From Noviherbaspirillum saxi (lineage in GTDB: Bacteria > Pseudomonadota > Gammaproteobacteria > Burkholderiales > Burkholderiaceae_D), in the NCBI RefSeq assembly GCF_003591035.1, contig NZ_QYUO01000001.1, forward strand, positions 1,054,001 through 1,118,000: a stretch of 64,000 nt of DNA. The letters run 5' to 3'. Positions 52,106 to 59,277 of the stretch are shown here, one piece after another. The notes under the pieces were generated by a model. It ran no database searches. It worked only from the letters and a program-made list of their open reading frames with translations, and was not told the DNA's origin. The number at the start of each line of letters is the position of its first letter. The first letter of the stretch is position 1. The translations under genes and the position numbers were made by a program.

Positions 52106-52489
52106 TTAACGCCGCATCATGACTGTTTCTACGATGAGGATGACGAGGGAGACTATATTTGCGAGCAGGGCGCCGCCGGATAAGGAAACAACACTGGACG
52201 TGTGCTCGGGCGTCATGCCGGTGCCGGTCACGTGTACCACCACGGCCCAGACAACCGCAGCCGCGATCAATTGAATATCGGCAACTAGACTGGTAGAAAG
52301 AAGCACTGCGCCGAGTTGCGTGCGGTCGCCAAACTTCAGCACCGTCGCAATGATGTTCACAACAATCGCGGCGAAGAGTTCATAGATATTGTGCAACTCC
52401 GGGCGATCGATTTCGCCGATGAAAAAGCCAAAGTTAAGTGTCGCGGCAAAAACAATGAAGAACGCAAAAATGACTTTTTCCAGGTTCAT
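52106..52489 (-). CDS. DUF6394 family membrane protein
   Basis: A 127-residue protein with about four helices, opening NLEKVIFAFFIVFAATLNFG and containing ELHNIYELFAAIVVNIIATVLKFGDR. The family has no known function. It is tightly linked, with a 2-nt gap, to the downstream K+ channel, which suggests an accessory or regulatory subunit. Confidence 0.8.
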   Translation of the reverse strand: MNLEKVIFAFFIVFAATLNFGFFIGEIDRPELHNIYELFAAIVVNIIATVLKFGDRTQLGAVLLSTSLVADIQLIAAAVVWAVVVHVTGTGMTPEHTSSVVSLSGGALLANIVSLVILIVETVMMRR

Positions 52490-52760
52490 GCTTGGCTCCC
52501 GCCGGGTAGGAATGGATCATTTACTGTTTTGATTTATGCTGCTTCAAGAACAAGACAATTGTATTTAGTATAAGTTTTGCGTTTCTTGAGTTTCCGCCAA
52601 GTGGGTGATCGCGAAAGCGGAATGCGAACTCATGTGATAGTCGGGTTTATTTTTACGGATGGAAGCCCCGTTAATGGAATAGCGCCTTTACGCTATATCA
52701 AGCAAGCGCCGGAACGTGCCCAATTGGGTTGCTGTCTTAATTATTTAGCGCCGACGAACC

Positions 52761-52949
52761 ATGAAATCCATTCCGACACTATTCAGCTATCTGCCGGCTA
52801 TCATTGTCGTCGCCCTTTTTAGCTTGATAATTCTGTTCTTGCCTGACGTCCAGAATACGCTCGACGTTTCCGAGCAGTCGGTGTCTACTGAAAAGCAACC
52901 AGTACGTGTTGCACCTGGAACAGAAGGCACTGAAGAGTTAACTAGCTAA
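52761..52949 (+). CDS. Small hypothetical single-pass membrane protein
   Basis: A 62-residue frame with one strong transmembrane segment (YLPAIIVVALFSLIILFLP) and a polar, Glu/Thr-rich tail. Not recognised. It precedes the CzcE-like gene by 34 nt on the same strand and may be cotranscribed. The ribosome binding site is poor. Confidence 0.4.
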   Translation: MKSIPTLFSYLPAIIVVALFSLIILFLPDVQNTLDVSEQSVSTEKQPVRVAPGTEGTEELTS

Positions 52950-52983
52950 CCACCCCCATTGCCTTGCTGAACCGGAAGACATC

Positions 52984-53331
52984 ATGGTCGCGCGACTATC
53001 TGCAGCAACGATTGGTTTCCTTTTGGTGGCCACGGCTCTGGCCGGATGCGTTACACGAACCAGCTATCTCGATCTCTATGGCATGCCGGCCGATCCGCGC
53101 GCAGCTATACGTACGATAAACATTTTCCCTACTACGAATTACGTGAATGTGGAAGGCGGCGAAATCATCCGATTTGTATCTGGCAATCAGGAGTTTGGAT
53201 GGCATTTCCTTGTCGCAAGAACGGTCAATTCATTCTCGCTGAACGAAGTCGCTCCGCCTGGTGCGCTAAATCGTCCGGTGGAAGCCTATGTCTCGCCTGA
53301 TCCAAGATATATTAGTGTTCCGGGTGACTAA
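52984..53331 (+). CDS. CzcE-family heavy-metal-binding lipoprotein
   Basis: A 115-residue protein with a signal peptide ending in a lipobox (ATALAGC). It is followed by a CzcE-like domain: YGMPADPRAAIRTINIFPTT, then VNVEGGEIIRFV and FGWHFLVARTVNSFSLNEVAPPG. CzcE is a periplasmic copper-binding protein of Cupriavidus metal resistance. No czc efflux genes are near, although an HMA protein is at 49.0 kb. GGAAGACATC precedes the ATG. Confidence 0.8.
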   Translation: MVARLSAATIGFLLVATALAGCVTRTSYLDLYGMPADPRAAIRTINIFPTTNYVNVEGGEIIRFVSGNQEFGWHFLVARTVNSFSLNEVAPPGALNRPVEAYVSPDPRYISVPGD

Positions 53332-53626
53332 GTCGCTAGACAATCACGCGCTTGAGGACGGCATGCCAGCCACAAATAGCATGGCGGTTGATATAAAAGC
53401 CCTTCGGCGACCTCTTTTGAGTGCCAGACCGGCAATCTTCTCTTGACCGCTAGTTGAAGATCAACCCTATCCCGTGCCTGCCGTGTATCCCAGTTTTTTG
53501 TTGTCCGTATAACTAAACTGGCTGCGGAAAACTCAGGCCGGCCACCATTTCGTGACTTGCCGTTTGCAGTGCATAGCGGACAGCCCACTTGCTTATCCGC
53601 TTAACGCATCCGTATAAACTCTTTTT
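53332..53626. other. Intergenic region before the integron-like cassette
   Basis: About 295 bp of lower-G+C sequence. I looked for an integron integrase remnant on both strands and see none; an 86-codon minus-strand frame here has no ribosome binding site or recognisable motif. Confidence 0.35.
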
Positions 53627-53633
53627 GTTAGGC
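53627..53633 (+). other. Integron core site (GTTAGGC) bounding a cassette
   Basis: A GTTAGGC matching the consensus GTTRRRY, 9 bp before the DUF2784 start codon, which is exactly how a gene cassette begins. The preceding sequence may be a degenerate attC or attI; a GCTTAAC lies about 30 bp upstream. Confidence 0.45.
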
Positions 53634-53642
53634 ATCTAAGCA

Positions 53643-54065
53643 ATGTACGAATTGCTGTCATATCAGTTGTTGGCAAATGTCGTTCTGTTGCTGCATGTCA
53701 CCATCGTCTTGTTTGTCATCGGCGGCTTGGTCTTGGTGGTAGTCGGCAATCTGCGATCCTGGCCGTGGGTCAATTCACTCTGGTTCAGGCTCGCTCACCT
53801 CGCCACCATCGCCATAGTTGCCGGGGAGGCTTGGCTTGGTTTCCTGTGCCCGCTCACTACGCTCGAAATGTGGCTGCGAGCCAAAGCGAAAACCACAACT
53901 TATGCGGGCGGTTTTATTGAGTACTGGCTCCAGACGCTTCTGTTCTGGCAGGCGCCGCCGTGGGCATTTACAGCGGCCTATACAGCCTTCGGTCTGGCGG
54001 TTGCTGCAGCCTGGTGGTACTTTCCCCCAAGGTTCGGGCGGCATCGGAGCAAAGCAGATGCCTAG
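53643..54065 (+). CDS. DUF2784 family membrane protein in an integron cassette
   Basis: A 140-residue protein with four hydrophobic helices and the DUF2784 features: YQLLANVVLLLHVTIVLFVIGG, FRLAHLATIAIVAGEAWLGF, and the conserved CPLTTLEMWLR. Function is unknown. The start codon is 9 bp after a GTTAGGC core site, and the TAG stop lies within the first bases of an attC-like site (54060-54128). The gene fills the cassette, as integron cassette genes do. Confidence 0.85.
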   Translation: MYELLSYQLLANVVLLLHVTIVLFVIGGLVLVVVGNLRSWPWVNSLWFRLAHLATIAIVAGEAWLGFLCPLTTLEMWLRAKAKTTTYAGGFIEYWLQTLLFWQAPPWAFTAAYTAFGLAVAAAWWYFPPRFGRHRSKADA

Positions 54066-54128
54066 CCCTTCCATCGAGAGGGCTCGCCCCGGCAAGCCGG
54101 GTAGAGACTCTCATGTCAAACGTTGGGC
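54060..54128 (+). repeat. attC (59-base element)-like site
   Basis: A 69-bp imperfect palindrome. It begins GCCTAGCCC, overlapping the stop codon, and ends AAACGTTGGGC, whose GTTGGGC fits the GTTRRRY core. Internal arms CATCGAGAG and CTCTCATG pair with one bulged C, the extrahelical base typical of attC. The apex is CCCGG-CAAG-CCGGG. The outer GCCTAGC pairs imperfectly with GTTGGGC. Confidence 0.65.
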
Positions 54129-54145
54129 ATCGCCGGAGGTGAGTA

Positions 54146-54343
54146 GTGCAACAATGGCTTGAAATAGGCCCGTTCAGCAAGGCGAAGGAAACGGCAACGC
54201 GATGTGGGGAAATTTCCGCGCGGAGTGTGAGCACAAGATTGGCAGTGGCATTGGCTGGGGAATGGGCAACTATACGCCCGCCATGGCAATGGCAAGTGGC
54301 GACTGATCGCTGGATTTCAAAAATGACTGCGTGCGCTCTTTAA
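54146..54343 (+). CDS. Possible second cassette reading frame (hypothetical)
   Basis: A GTG preceded by GGAGG at good spacing opens a 65-codon frame (VQQWLEIGPFSKAKE...) beginning 18 bp after the attC site. That is the arrangement expected for a next cassette gene. The protein is unrecognised, an alternative frame over the same stretch is also fairly long, and no second attC was found after it. Coding status is doubtful. Confidence 0.25.
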   Translation: MQQWLEIGPFSKAKETATRCGEISARSVSTRLAVALAGEWATIRPPWQWQVATDRWISKMTACAL

Positions 54344-54451
54344 TAGCCGAACAGAGGTAGGGGTGGCAAAGGGAGTGCTGGTTAGAGATGGACGTTCGCG
54401 TGCGCCAGCAGTCCCGGATGTCTACATTGTGCCTACATGCCTTCTAGAAGC

Positions 54452-54478
54452 AAAAAGCCCAATCACATGGACTGGGCT
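54452..54478 (-). terminator. Terminator of tRNA-Lys
   Basis: A stem AGCCCA/TGGGCT (54456-54461 with 54473-54478) followed on the minus strand by U5, 16 nt after the tRNA 3' end. Confidence 0.6.
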
Positions 54479-54494
54479 AAGTGCTTGAATTCGT

Positions 54495-54570
54495 TGGTGG
54501 GCCGTGAGTGGCTCGAACACTCGACCTACGGATTAAGAGTCCGCTGCTCTACCAACTGAGCTAACGACCC
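54495..54570 (-). tRNA. tRNA-Lys (anticodon CUU)
   Basis: A 76-nt cloverleaf with CCA encoded. The acceptor GGGTCGT pairs with ACGGCCC, the D arm is GCTC/GAGC, the anticodon stem GCGGA/TCCGT has loop CTCTTAA (anticodon CTT), and the T loop is TTCGAGC. It reads AAG codons. Confidence 0.96.
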
Positions 54571-54582
54571 AACGAGGACGGA

Positions 54583-54588
54583 ATTATA
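54583..54588 (-). promoter_or_regulatory. -10 box of tRNA-Lys
   Basis: A consensus TATAAT on the minus strand, 12 bp before the tRNA 5' end; the -35 is weak. Confidence 0.5.
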
Positions 54589-54688
54589 GCAACAATCCGT
54601 CTAAACGGAAGAGTGTTTTCAACAATACTTTGGCAGCATACTTTTCATTGCGACTGCCTCTTGAATTGACGACTTGCAATGCTTTCTA

Positions 54689-55110
54689 TCATTTCGCCGG
54701 ACACGTGGGAAGACCGGGTCGGACATTGGCAAGTGCGGGCAGATCGTCAGGACCAGGCGTATTGATGACGTAGGTGCAACCATAATTCAGATGGGCAACG
54801 ACAGTCGGTGTCAGCACGTCGTCCCCCGCAGGCTTGACAGCACGCTGTCACCCTCCGTCATTGCCTTGAACGCCTCTATCTGTTCCGCAACTGGAAAAGC
54901 GCTCTAGGCGGCCCGGATCACGTGTTGCGCCAGCAAAGTGTCCGTCTTTTTCTATCGCACGCTTGCGATAAATCTGTTCCATATGGAAAGTCGCGTACAT
55001 ATCGCCCAGCATATGCAGAGTGACTACCGGGCGCGTTGAATTCGGCATTGATCTTCGGTGCCCTGCACAAGCCGTCGCTGCGCAGGCCATTGGCATCGCA
55101 TCGGCCACTG
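54689..55110 (-). pseudogene. Frameshifted alpha/beta hydrolase remnant
   Basis: Minus-strand pieces in different frames line up with the C-terminal part of an extracellular alpha/beta hydrolase. In order they are NGLRSDGLCRAPKINAEFNAP, then (frame change near 55035) VVTLHMLGDMYATFHMEQIYRKRAI. Later, in another frame, come VAEQIEAFKAMTEG and finally VLTPTVVAHLNYGCTYVI with LPALANVRPGLPTCPA before a TGA at 54689. At least three frameshifts or stops break it and the catalytic N-terminal half is missing. A 148-codon frame over part of the region is a by-product of this decay. Confidence 0.6.
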
Positions 55111-55164
55111 CCTTGGCGTAATACCAATCCCAACCCATAGCACGACATGAAATTACGTCTTTTT

Positions 55165-55240
55165 CCGGGGGCGCCGAGCCGCCTTCCTGCGTTGCACTCG
55201 TCGTCAATAGCACCGCTATTGACCCCCCCTGCGCCTTGCC
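55165..55240 (-). repeat. Structured repeat related to the core of the MITE at 14.1 kb
   Basis: On the minus strand this reads AAGGCGCA-11 nt-TAGCGGTGCTA-11 nt-TGCAACGC-...-GGCGGCT. It has the same blocks and the same spacings as 14149-14208. The central hairpin is extended to GTCAATAGC/GCTATTGAC (55203-55211 with 55215-55223). It abuts the hydrolase pseudogene. Ends are not defined. Confidence 0.5.
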
Positions 55241-55519
55241 GGTCAAAAAAAATGCATCGATTTCATTTTTCACGTTACCGGTCAGGGCTGGCATAACTTA
55301 GTATTAACGTGTAATTACTTTGTTTTCTTTGGTGAAAACTTTGTAGGTACATCACGCTGATTTCAATTGCAGCGCTCCGGCACGCAAAATAGTTCTGAAA
55401 TATCGCGTGTAAAAGCTAACTCATTCGGCACAGGCCATCAAACCGGTGAAGGCGATAAGTAGGCGTGCAGAATGCCGTGGCTTTCGGGCGACGGTTGCGG
55501 AAATTGATCGAAGGGGCAT
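55241..55519. other. Intergenic gap after the repeat
   Basis: About 280 bp of A+T-rich sequence between the repeat and the end of gspE. I see no gene, RNA or clear promoter. Confidence 0.3.
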
Positions 55520-55542
55520 CGTCACGGCTTCCGGCCGTGACG
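55520..55542 (-). terminator. Hairpin after the gspE-like gene
   Basis: A 9-bp stem CGTCACGGC/GCCGTGACG (55520-55528 with 55534-55542) 4 nt after the stop. There is no U-tract, so it may be an mRNA-stabilising hairpin rather than a terminator. Confidence 0.4.
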
Positions 55543-55546
55543 ACAT

Positions 55547-57358
55547 TCAGGTAAGGGTCGACGTGACCTTCAGCACTTCGTCAGCGGTGGTCATGCCTTC
55601 GGCGATTTTGAGCGCGCCCGCAATGCGCAGCGGCTTCATGCCATCGTGAATGCTTTGCTTGCGCAAGGCATGGATATCGGTCTCTTCCTTGATCAGCTTG
55701 GAGAACGGTTGCGTGATGTTGAGCAGTTCATACAGGCCGGTACGCCCGCGATATCCGGTCTGCCGGCATTCTGGGCAGCCGACCGGGCGGTAGATCGTCG
55801 CCGGTTTTGGCAGCGTCCAGCCTTCGATCAGGTTGTTCCATACATCGTCGTTCAAGTCGCCGTCGGGTTTCTTGCATTCATGGCACAGCGTGCGCACCAG
55901 GCGTTGGGCCATGATGCCGATCAGGGTGGCTTCCAGCAGGTAGTAGGGCACGCCGAGTTCAAGCAGGCGCATGACGGCCGATGGTGCGTCGTTGGTATGC
56001 AGGGTCGACAGCACGAGGTGGCCGGTGAGCGCGGCCTGTATTGCCATCTCGGCGGTTTCGAGGTCGCGGATTTCGCCGACCATGATGATGTCGGGATCCT
56101 GTCGCATCAGTGCGCGCACGCCGTCGGCGAACGACAGGTCGATGCCGTGCTGCACCTGCATCTGGTTGAACGAGCCTTCCACCATTTCGATCGGGTCTTC
56201 GACGGTGCAGACGTTGACCTCCGAAGTCGCCAGCGCCTTGAGCGTGGTGTAGAGCGTGGTGGTCTTGCCGGAGCCGGTCGGGCCGGTGACCAGGATGATG
56301 CCGTGCGGGCGGGTGGTCAGCGCATCCCAGCGCCGTGCATCGTCGGTCGGAAAGCCAAGTTCGGGCAAGGTCTTGACCACGACATCGGGGTCGAAGATAC
56401 GCATCACGAGTTTTTCGCCGAAGGCGGTGGGCAGGGTCGACAGACGCAGTTCGATTTCCTGGCCGCCGGCCGTGCGCGTCTTGATGCGACCGTCTTGCGG
56501 ACGGCGCTTTTCGATCACGTCCATGCGGCCCAGCAGCTTGATGCGGGCGGTCATTGCGATCATGACCGCGATCGGCACTTGATACACCTGGTGCAGGATG
56601 CCATCGATGCGGAAGCGGATCACCGCAAGTTCGCGCTTGGGCTCAAGGTGAATATCCGAAGCCCGCTGCTCGAACGCGTATTGCCATAGCCAGTCGACGA
56701 TGTTGACGATGTGCTGGTCGTTCGCATCGAGTGTCTTGTTGGCCTTGCCCAGTTCGACCAGCTGCTCGAAGTTGCTGCGCAGCGCGACGTCCTGATTGCC
56801 GAATTTGTTTGCGCCCTTGATCGATTTGGCCAGCGTGAAAAACTGGCTGGTGTACTGGGCGATATCGAGCGGATTGGCAATCACCAGGCGAACCTTGCGG
56901 CGCGTGATCTTGGCGATCTCGGCTTCCCATTCGATCGATAGCGGTTCGGCGGTTGCAACCACGACTTCGGTTTGGGTGAGTTCGACCGGAAGGATATTGA
57001 AGCGCGCTGCATAACTGGCCGACATCACGTCGGCGACCCGGGTGAAGTCGATCTTGAGCGGATCGATGCGGAAGAACGGCAGCTTGACCTTGCCGGCCAT
57101 CCACTCGGTCAGCCAGTCCAGCGTCAGCAGCTTGTGCGGCGGCTGGGCGGACTGCACCTTGCATTGCGCGAGCGCGGTCAGCGGATGCATGGTCATCGTC
57201 GCGTTGCGCAGCAAACCCTGCGCCTGGTTGTACAAGGCCTTGGCCTCGGCCTTTGCGATGATGCCGTCCGCCAGCAGCCAGGTAAAGATCTGCTGCAAGT
57301 CGGTTCCCTTGGAAGCGGTCTTGCTGCTCTGGCCCACTTGTTCGAGTCTGGCGTTCAT
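55547..57358 (-). CDS. GspE/PilB family secretion/pilus assembly ATPase
   Basis: A 603-residue hexameric traffic ATPase. The N-terminal MshEN-like part is followed by the ASDIHLEP segment. The nucleotide-binding core has Walker A ILVTGPTGSGKTTTLYTTL, the Asp box (VCTVEDPIEM), Walker B DIIMVGEIRDLETAEMAIQ and the His box LSTLHTNDAPSA. The tetra-cysteine zinc motif is LCHECKK...GCPECRQTGYRGRTG. It would power type II secretion or type IV pilus extension, yet no other such gene is in the window. AAGGAAG precedes the ATG; the upstream gene ends 13 nt before. Confidence 0.92.
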   Translation of the reverse strand: MNARLEQVGQSSKTASKGTDLQQIFTWLLADGIIAKAEAKALYNQAQGLLRNATMTMHPLTALAQCKVQSAQPPHKLLTLDWLTEWMAGKVKLPFFRIDPLKIDFTRVADVMSASYAARFNILPVELTQTEVVVATAEPLSIEWEAEIAKITRRKVRLVIANPLDIAQYTSQFFTLAKSIKGANKFGNQDVALRSNFEQLVELGKANKTLDANDQHIVNIVDWLWQYAFEQRASDIHLEPKRELAVIRFRIDGILHQVYQVPIAVMIAMTARIKLLGRMDVIEKRRPQDGRIKTRTAGGQEIELRLSTLPTAFGEKLVMRIFDPDVVVKTLPELGFPTDDARRWDALTTRPHGIILVTGPTGSGKTTTLYTTLKALATSEVNVCTVEDPIEMVEGSFNQMQVQHGIDLSFADGVRALMRQDPDIIMVGEIRDLETAEMAIQAALTGHLVLSTLHTNDAPSAVMRLLELGVPYYLLEATLIGIMAQRLVRTLCHECKKPDGDLNDDVWNNLIEGWTLPKPATIYRPVGCPECRQTGYRGRTGLYELLNITQPFSKLIKEETDIHALRKQSIHDGMKPLRIAGALKIAEGMTTADEVLKVTSTLT

Positions 57359-57371
57359 CGCGGTGCTTCCT

Positions 57372-58235
57372 TTATTTTGCCTGCCGTGCCGTTTGCCAAG
57401 CCTTGAGTCCGTTCACCCATGATTTGGTCGGAAGTTTGGTCGCGCCGGTGATCTGCTTGGCGCGTTCGTGCAATGCGGCGAAATCCAGTTCGCGCGGGGT
57501 CTTGAAGCCGATCGCGACGACGTTGCCTTCATGTACCGGCGCCAGACACATCGTGTCGGGAAAGGCATGGCGCATGGACTTGTAATTCCTGGTGTAGCTG
57601 GGGTGGTCGCCGAACAGGTTAACCGTCAGGATGCCTTGCGGCGTCAGGCATGCGGAGCAAGCTTCATAGAATTCCGCCGTGTCGAGCACCGGGCCTTTTG
57701 CCGTCGCGTCGTACAGATCGACCTGCAGCGCATCGACGGTGCCGTGATTGCTCGGATCATTGACAAAGTCCAGCGCATCCATTTCAAGTACGGCAAGGCG
57801 TTCATCATCGTCAGGTAGCCGGAACATGGTGCGGCACACGGCGATCACGCTAGGGTTCAGGTCTACCGCGGTGATCTGCGCCTCTGGAAATTGCCGATAG
57901 CAGAATTTTGTCAGCGCGGCGGTGCCGAGTCCTAACTGCACGATGCGTTCCGGCTTTTCGATGAACAGCATCCACGCCATCATCTGCTGCGCGTATTCGA
58001 GTTCTATCCAGTCCGGCTTGCGTACCCGCATCGCCCCCTGTATCCACTCGGTACCGAAATGAAGAAAGACCACGCCATCCTGTTCGGACAGCGTGATCGG
58101 TGCAAATTTGGCCTTGCGCGGTTTGGGCTCGGCCTTGGCTTTGCCGGGACCTGCCCTGCGATTGGCCTGCGCTTCCATGGAATTGCGTTTGATGAGCATG
58201 AACTGGTCTGCCTGGGCAGAAAATGTTTCTGCCAT
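57372..58235 (-). CDS. Spermidine synthase-like methyltransferase-fold protein
   Basis: A ~287-residue protein with the class I SAM/polyamine aminopropyltransferase fold. The cofactor loop is IVQLGLGTAALTKFCYRQFPEAQ, then the acidic AVDLNPSVIAVCRTMF. VDALQVDLYDATAKGP occupies the place of the catalytic Asp loop of SpeE. The N-terminal ~35 residues are Lys/Ala/Pro-rich and disordered. Whether it makes polyamines is uncertain; many such 'SpeE-like' proteins have other roles. Starts at 58235, 58199 or 58178 are all possible; none has a good ribosome binding site. It precedes the gspE-like gene in the same direction. Confidence 0.75.
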   Translation of the reverse strand: MAETFSAQADQFMLIKRNSMEAQANRRAGPGKAKAEPKPRKAKFAPITLSEQDGVVFLHFGTEWIQGAMRVRKPDWIELEYAQQMMAWMLFIEKPERIVQLGLGTAALTKFCYRQFPEAQITAVDLNPSVIAVCRTMFRLPDDDERLAVLEMDALDFVNDPSNHGTVDALQVDLYDATAKGPVLDTAEFYEACSACLTPQGILTVNLFGDHPSYTRNYKSMRHAFPDTMCLAPVHEGNVVAIGFKTPRELDFAALHERAKQITGATKLPTKSWVNGLKAWQTARQAK

Positions 58236-58400
58236 TCTACAGAATGATGTTCTTTCATTGCGCCAGTTTTTCGGCAAACGCAACCGGGCGTTGACTGGAT
58301 AAGACGAAGGAAGGAACGATGTTTCCAATCTGGCATGGCAAGCCGGCTTCATGTTTATCTGGTACGCGGCTGAAACCGCAGTTACCTTTTCATTTGTCCT

Positions 58401-59273
58401 TCATTTGTGCAATGAAGCGTGGCACTGTTTGCAGATGTAGTCTGCGAGTTTTTGCAAAACATGGGTCATGTCGCGTTGCACGTCGGCGAACCGCTCGTTC
58501 GGTTCCCGTGTCTTTTCATCCATATAGATAGGGCGGCGCGCCTCGATTTGCAAACTGTTGCGGCGCTTTGACGGATCGCCAATCCGCGCGATTAGTTCGA
58601 CACCTTTGTATGGATCGTTGATTGCCACCGAATATCCAAGCGATCGCAATTCGGACGCCACTAGTTGTACAAACTCCGCATCACACGTGGTGCCGTCCCG
58701 GTCGCCCAGCACGAAGTCCGCCAATGGGTGTGGGCTGTTCATGCCGAGCCGCTCGTATGCATTGTTCGGCATCGAATGCAGGTTCAGGTGCCATACCGCA
58801 CCGAACCGCTGGTAAGCCGTGTCAATCGCAGCGGACAAGCTCGCATGGTAAGGACGGTAATACTGGTCGATACGTGCCCGCACTTCATCCACCGTCAACT
58901 TGCGGCCATAGATGGGCGTGTTCTTGTCGATATTGCGCCAGATCAGGCCAAAACCCAGATGGGTTTTCGGTCCAGGTTGAAGTGGCTCCGGCCATGGCGT
59001 TTCCAACAGACTCTCATCCAGGTCGTCAAGCGTGCGGTTGGCATCGATATACACCCGTGGGAAATTCGCGGCCAGCAGAGTAGCGCCAAATTCTGGCGCC
59101 GCACGCCACAATGCGTCAACGTGCGTATCTTCGCCCTCGCGCAAGCGCGCCTGTGGGATCGCAGCCTGAAAATCGTCCGGATAGTACACGCCACTGTGTG
59201 GCGAATCGCACACCAGCGGGATAGCTTCTCCCGCAGGCAGATACAGCTCAAAAGGCTTCACAATCTTGTTCAT
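58401..59273 (-). CDS. N-formylglutamate amidohydrolase family protein
   Basis: A 290-residue zinc amidohydrolase of the HutG2/FGase family, which cleaves N-formylglutamate to formate and glutamate in histidine degradation. Metal-site motifs are PLVCDSPHSGVYYPDDF, YIDANRTLDDLDESLL and AVWHLNLHSMPN, followed by FVLGDRDGTTCD. No other hut gene is near; it is coupled (4-nt gap) to an upstream Bug-type binding-protein gene, so its natural substrate may be a related formyl- or carboxyl-amide imported or sensed by that protein. The start MNKIVKPFELYLPAG is chosen because a longer frame overlaps the upstream gene. Confidence 0.85.
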   Translation of the reverse strand: MNKIVKPFELYLPAGEAIPLVCDSPHSGVYYPDDFQAAIPQARLREGEDTHVDALWRAAPEFGATLLAANFPRVYIDANRTLDDLDESLLETPWPEPLQPGPKTHLGFGLIWRNIDKNTPIYGRKLTVDEVRARIDQYYRPYHASLSAAIDTAYQRFGAVWHLNLHSMPNNAYERLGMNSPHPLADFVLGDRDGTTCDAEFVQLVASELRSLGYSVAINDPYKGVELIARIGDPSKRRNSLQIEARRPIYMDEKTREPNERFADVQRDMTHVLQKLADYICKQCHASLHK

Positions 59274-59277
59274 CCGA

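Noticed and set aside
53328..53588. 86-codon minus-strand frame as an integron integrase remnant
   Set aside because: No tyrosine-recombinase motifs (RHxRH, catalytic Tyr context) are visible in any frame.
54848..55294. 148-codon minus-strand frame taken as an intact gene
   Set aside because: Only a middle piece resembles an alpha/beta hydrolase; the homologous sequence enters and leaves in other frames and the 5' part is a repeat, so it is a pseudogene artefact.
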